A stretch of 64,000 nt of DNA from Pseudomonas sp. R37(2017) (GTDB lineage: Bacteria; Pseudomonadota; Gammaproteobacteria; Pseudomonadales; Pseudomonadaceae), in assembly GCF_002113375.1 (NCBI RefSeq), contig NZ_NEHO01000003.1, forward strand, positions 412,572 to 476,571, read 5' to 3'. How positions within the stretch are numbered: the first letter of the stretch is position 1; each line of letters begins with the position of its first letter. The position numbers were made by a program, and so were the translations under genes. Positions 61,507-64,000 of this stretch are shown in pieces. The notes beneath the pieces were generated by a model, which was not told the origin of the DNA, ran no database searches, and saw nothing but the letters and a program-made list of their open reading frames with translations.

Positions 61507-63711
61507 ATGGAAATCAAGGTCAACTTTCTCGACAACCTTCGACTTGAAGCCAAGTTCGACGACTTCACGGTGATTGCCGATCAACCCATTCGCTACAAGG
61601 GCGATGGCTCGGCACCGGGGCCGTTCGATTATTTCCTGGCTTCGTCGGCGTTGTGTGCGGCGTACTTCGTGAAGCTGTATTGCGAGACTCGCAATATCCC
61701 CACCGAAAATATCCGCCTGTCGCAGAACAACATTGTTGACCCGGAAAACCGCTACAACCAGATTTTCAAGATTCAGGTCGAATTGCCGGCGGATATCTCC
61801 GCCAAGGATCGCCAGGGGATCTTGCGCTCCATTGACCGTTGCACGGTAAAGAAGGTGGTGCAAACCGGGCCTGAGTTTGTGATTGAAGAGGTCGAGAACC
61901 TCGACGCCGATGCCCAGGCATTGCTGATGCCGCACTCGACCAGCGACGCGGGCACCTACATCTTGGGCAAGGACCTGCCGCTGGAACAAACCATCGCCAA
62001 TATGTCGGGCATCCTGGCCGATCTGGGCATGAAGATTGAAATCGCTTCGTGGCGCAATATCGTTCCCAATGTGTGGTCGCTGCATATCCGCGATGCGCAC
62101 TCGCCGATGTGTTTTACCAACGGCAAAGGCGCAACCAAAGAGGGCGCGCTGGCATCGGCACTGGGCGAGTTCATCGAGCGGCTCAACTGCAACTTCTTCT
62201 ATAACGATCAGTTCTGGGGTGAGGACATCGCCAACGCGGCGTTTGTACATTACCCGGACGAGCGCTGGTTCAAGCCTGGCCCGAAGGACGAACTGCCGTC
62301 TGAAATCCTCGACGAGTACTGCCTGAAGATTTACGACCGGGATGGCGAGTTGCGTGGTTCGCATCTGTACGACACCAACTCCGGCAACACCCAGCGCGGT
62401 ATTTGTTCGCTACCCTTTGTGCGCCAGTCGGACAATGAGGTGGTGTACTTCCCTTCCAACTTGATCGAAAACCTCTACCTGAGTAATGGCATGAGCGCCG
62501 GCAATACGCTGGCCGAAGCGCAGGTGCAATGTCTGTCGGAGATCTTCGAACGCGCGGTCAAGCGCGAAATCCTCGAAGGCGAAATGGCCCTTCCGGATGT
62601 GCCGCAGGAAGTGCTGGCGAAGTACCCGGGGATTCTGGCCGGTATCCAGGGCCTGGAAGAGCAGGGCTTCCCGGTGCTGGTCAAGGATGCGTCACTGGGT
62701 GGTGAGTTTCCGGTGATGTGTGTGACCTTGATGAACCCGCGTACCGGTGGCGTATTTGCCTCGTTCGGCGCGCACCCAAGCCTGGAAGTGGCGCTGGAGC
62801 GCAGCCTGACGGAACTGCTGCAAGGTCGCAGTTTTGAAGGTTTGAATGATCTGCCTCAGCCGACGTTCGAAGGTCAGGCGGTGACTGAGCCGAACAACTT
62901 TGTCGAGCACTTCATCGACTCCAGCGGTGTGGTTTCGTGGCGCTTCTTCAGTGCCAAGCCGGATTTCGAATTCGTCGAGTGGGACTTTTCCGGTCAAGGC
63001 GAAAACTCCAACGTAGAAGAAGCCGCGACGTTGTTCGGCATTCTCGAAGACATGGGCAAAGAAGTGTACATGGCGGTCTATGAACACATCGGCGCCAAGG
63101 CCTGCCGCATTCTGGTGCCGGATTACTCGGAAATTTATCCGGTAGAAGACTTGATCTGGGATAACACCAACAAGGCGTTGCAGTTCCGTGCCGACATCCT
63201 CAACCTGCACAACCTGAGCAAGGTCGGCCTGAGAACGCTGGCCAAGGGTTTGGAAAACAGCGAGCTGGATGATTACACCGACATCACTACCTTGATCGGC
63301 ATCGAGTTCGACGACAACACGCCTTGGGGCAAGTTGACGATCCTGGAGCTGAGGCTGCTGATTTATCTCGCCTTGCAGAAGTTTGACCAGGCCAAGGATC
63401 TGGTGGAAGCCTTCTTGCAATACAACGACAACACCGTCGAGCGCGGCTTGTTTTATCAAGCGGTGAACGTCGTGCTGGAAATGCAACTGGACGATGATCT
63501 GGAGCTGAGCGACTACGAGGTCAACTTCCGTCGGATGTTTGGTAACGAGCGGATGGACGCGGCGATAGGGTCGGTGGATGGCAGCGTGCGTTTCTACGGC
63601 CTGACGCCGACGAGCATGAAGCTGGAGGGGCTCGACAGGCACCTTCGCCTGATCGACAGCTACAAGAAGCTGCACCAGGCGCGGGCGAGGGTGACGGCGT
63701 TGTCCAACTGA
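61507..63711 (+). CDS. OsmC-YcaO fusion protein
   Basis: A 734-residue protein: an N-terminal OsmC/Ohr-like domain (~1-140, DYFLASSALCAAYFVKLYCE and ILRSIDRCTVKKVV, with the family cysteines), a central YcaO ATP-dependent cyclodehydratase-like domain (~165-560, including KGATKEGALASALGEFIERL and QVQCLSEIFERAVK), and a C-terminal helical, TPR-like part. YcaO proteins phosphorylate amide backbones; E. coli YcaO is linked to RimO methylthiolation of ribosomal protein S12, and this may be its counterpart. No RiPP precursor was seen nearby. Start ATG at 61507; a strong terminator follows. Confidence 0.85.
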   Translation: MEIKVNFLDNLRLEAKFDDFTVIADQPIRYKGDGSAPGPFDYFLASSALCAAYFVKLYCETRNIPTENIRLSQNNIVDPENRYNQIFKIQVELPADISAKDRQGILRSIDRCTVKKVVQTGPEFVIEEVENLDADAQALLMPHSTSDAGTYILGKDLPLEQTIANMSGILADLGMKIEIASWRNIVPNVWSLHIRDAHSPMCFTNGKGATKEGALASALGEFIERLNCNFFYNDQFWGEDIANAAFVHYPDERWFKPGPKDELPSEILDEYCLKIYDRDGELRGSHLYDTNSGNTQRGICSLPFVRQSDNEVVYFPSNLIENLYLSNGMSAGNTLAEAQVQCLSEIFERAVKREILEGEMALPDVPQEVLAKYPGILAGIQGLEEQGFPVLVKDASLGGEFPVMCVTLMNPRTGGVFASFGAHPSLEVALERSLTELLQGRSFEGLNDLPQPTFEGQAVTEPNNFVEHFIDSSGVVSWRFFSAKPDFEFVEWDFSGQGENSNVEEAATLFGILEDMGKEVYMAVYEHIGAKACRILVPDYSEIYPVEDLIWDNTNKALQFRADILNLHNLSKVGLRTLAKGLENSELDDYTDITTLIGIEFDDNTPWGKLTILELRLLIYLALQKFDQAKDLVEAFLQYNDNTVERGLFYQAVNVVLEMQLDDDLELSDYEVNFRRMFGNERMDAAIGSVDGSVRFYGLTPTSMKLEGLDRHLRLIDSYKKLHQARARVTALSN

Positions 63712-63721
63712 ACGTGATAAC

Positions 63722-63748
63722 AAAAAAAGCACCTTGGGTGCTTTTTTT
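63722..63748 (+). terminator. Intrinsic terminator of the OsmC-YcaO gene
   Basis: AAAAAAAGCACC-ttg-GGTGCTTTTTTT is a perfect 12-bp hairpin with a seven-T tail; a second T run follows. Confidence 0.92.
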
Positions 63749-63887
63749 GTTTTTTGGGTGGTCAGTCAATCGTCTGTGCGTGGTGGGCTCATTTATGGCG
63801 GCCTATGGGGAAGCTCTTCTATATAGGTGTCATTTGGGGCTCTTTGCTGCTTTCTACAGATTGTTGATAGAAAACCTGAATCACTGC

Positions 63888-63915
63888 TTGACGGCAGGTT
63901 TCAGATGTCTATAAT
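63888..63915 (+). promoter_or_regulatory. Strong sigma-70 promoter, probably of an rRNA operon
   Basis: TTGACG (63888-63893) and a consensus TATAAT (63910-63915) are 16 bases apart, preceded by AT-rich sequence and followed by TCGCCCCACTTCCGGCGCAG. The spacing, consensus -10 and downstream sequence resemble P. fluorescens ribosomal RNA operon leaders as I remember them. No mature RNA lies inside the window; the leader runs to its end. Confidence 0.65.
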
Positions 63916-64000
63916 TCGCCCCACTTCCGGCGCAGTCGAAACGAAAAACTCCTTGATAAACAACGAGTTACGCAGTTTTGACAGCAGGTTGCTTCAGTTC

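Noticed and set aside
61507..63711. YcaO gene as part of a thiazole/oxazole RiPP cluster
   Set aside because: No precursor peptide, dehydrogenase, E1-like partner or export gene lies within reach; the OsmC fusion and isolated position favour a housekeeping role.

Overview
The window is about 64 kb of a chromosome of the Pseudomonas fluorescens group. The evidence is high GC with strongly Pseudomonas-like codon use, the order oprB - yeaD - hexR / zwf - pgl - eda, a lipase - fadD2 - fadD1 neighbourhood, a BdlA-like receptor, a DUF6124 gene, and many REPIN repeats built on the cores GTGGGAGCGAGC and CTGTAGGAGCGAGC. There is no prophage, transposase, CRISPR array, tRNA or complete rRNA gene. The last 110 bases look like a ribosomal RNA operon promoter, so an rrn operon probably starts just beyond the right edge.

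Region by region. 1-5.8 kb holds sugar uptake and the Entner-Doudoroff entry: the end of OprB, a hexose-6-phosphate mutarotase, HexR, and the divergent zwf-pgl-eda operon that HexR is known to control in this genus. 5.9-16.5 kb holds a PLP enzyme, small stress-type proteins, a fatty-acid block (MaoC hydratase, lipase, two acyl-CoA synthetases), a YihY membrane protein and a peptide deformylase. 16.6-25 kb holds a tiny lysine-rich protein, a soluble PAS-PAS chemoreceptor of the BdlA type, a 1542-residue secreted metzincin protease, a GST, and a DUF6124 gene behind an elaborately folded leader RNA. 25-28.3 kb is the gluconate system gntR / gntK-gntP with GntR-type operators. 28.4-42.6 kb is housekeeping and accessory material: AlaC, LysE, three GNATs, an ECF42-type sigma factor with its YCII partner, two LysR-controlled modules (PACE efflux, SDR), a 2OG-oxygenase plus TylF-type methyltransferase pair, a phosphate transporter and ZntB. 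42.8-52 kb holds a classical chemoreceptor, PepSY, GlpQ, a GATase-like/ABM pair with its LysR, a MASE2-GGDEF cyclase, a TetR and a metallo-beta-lactamase-fold enzyme.

52-59 kb is the most accessory-looking stretch: an XRE regulator behind a near-perfect LexA (SOS) box, an unrecognised protein with a CoiA-like Cys/His pattern, a SulP-STAS transporter, and 44 bases downstream a 1167-residue protein joining a phospholipase C-type phosphoesterase, a degenerate alpha/beta-hydrolase domain and a caspase-fold protease with an intact His/Cys dyad. 59-63.7 kb holds the sad / ptrR-like divergent pair and an OsmC-YcaO fusion.

Main candidates for something new: the phosphoesterase-caspase fusion, the DUF6124 leader RNA (long-range stem, UUCG hairpin, a duplicated CTAGCAG segment and a Shine-Dalgarno sequestering stem exclusive with an anti-sequestering stem), the SOS-boxed XRE gene, and an intrinsic-terminator hairpin in the hexR leader. 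All functions are inferred from motifs and context read by eye; no database search was run.
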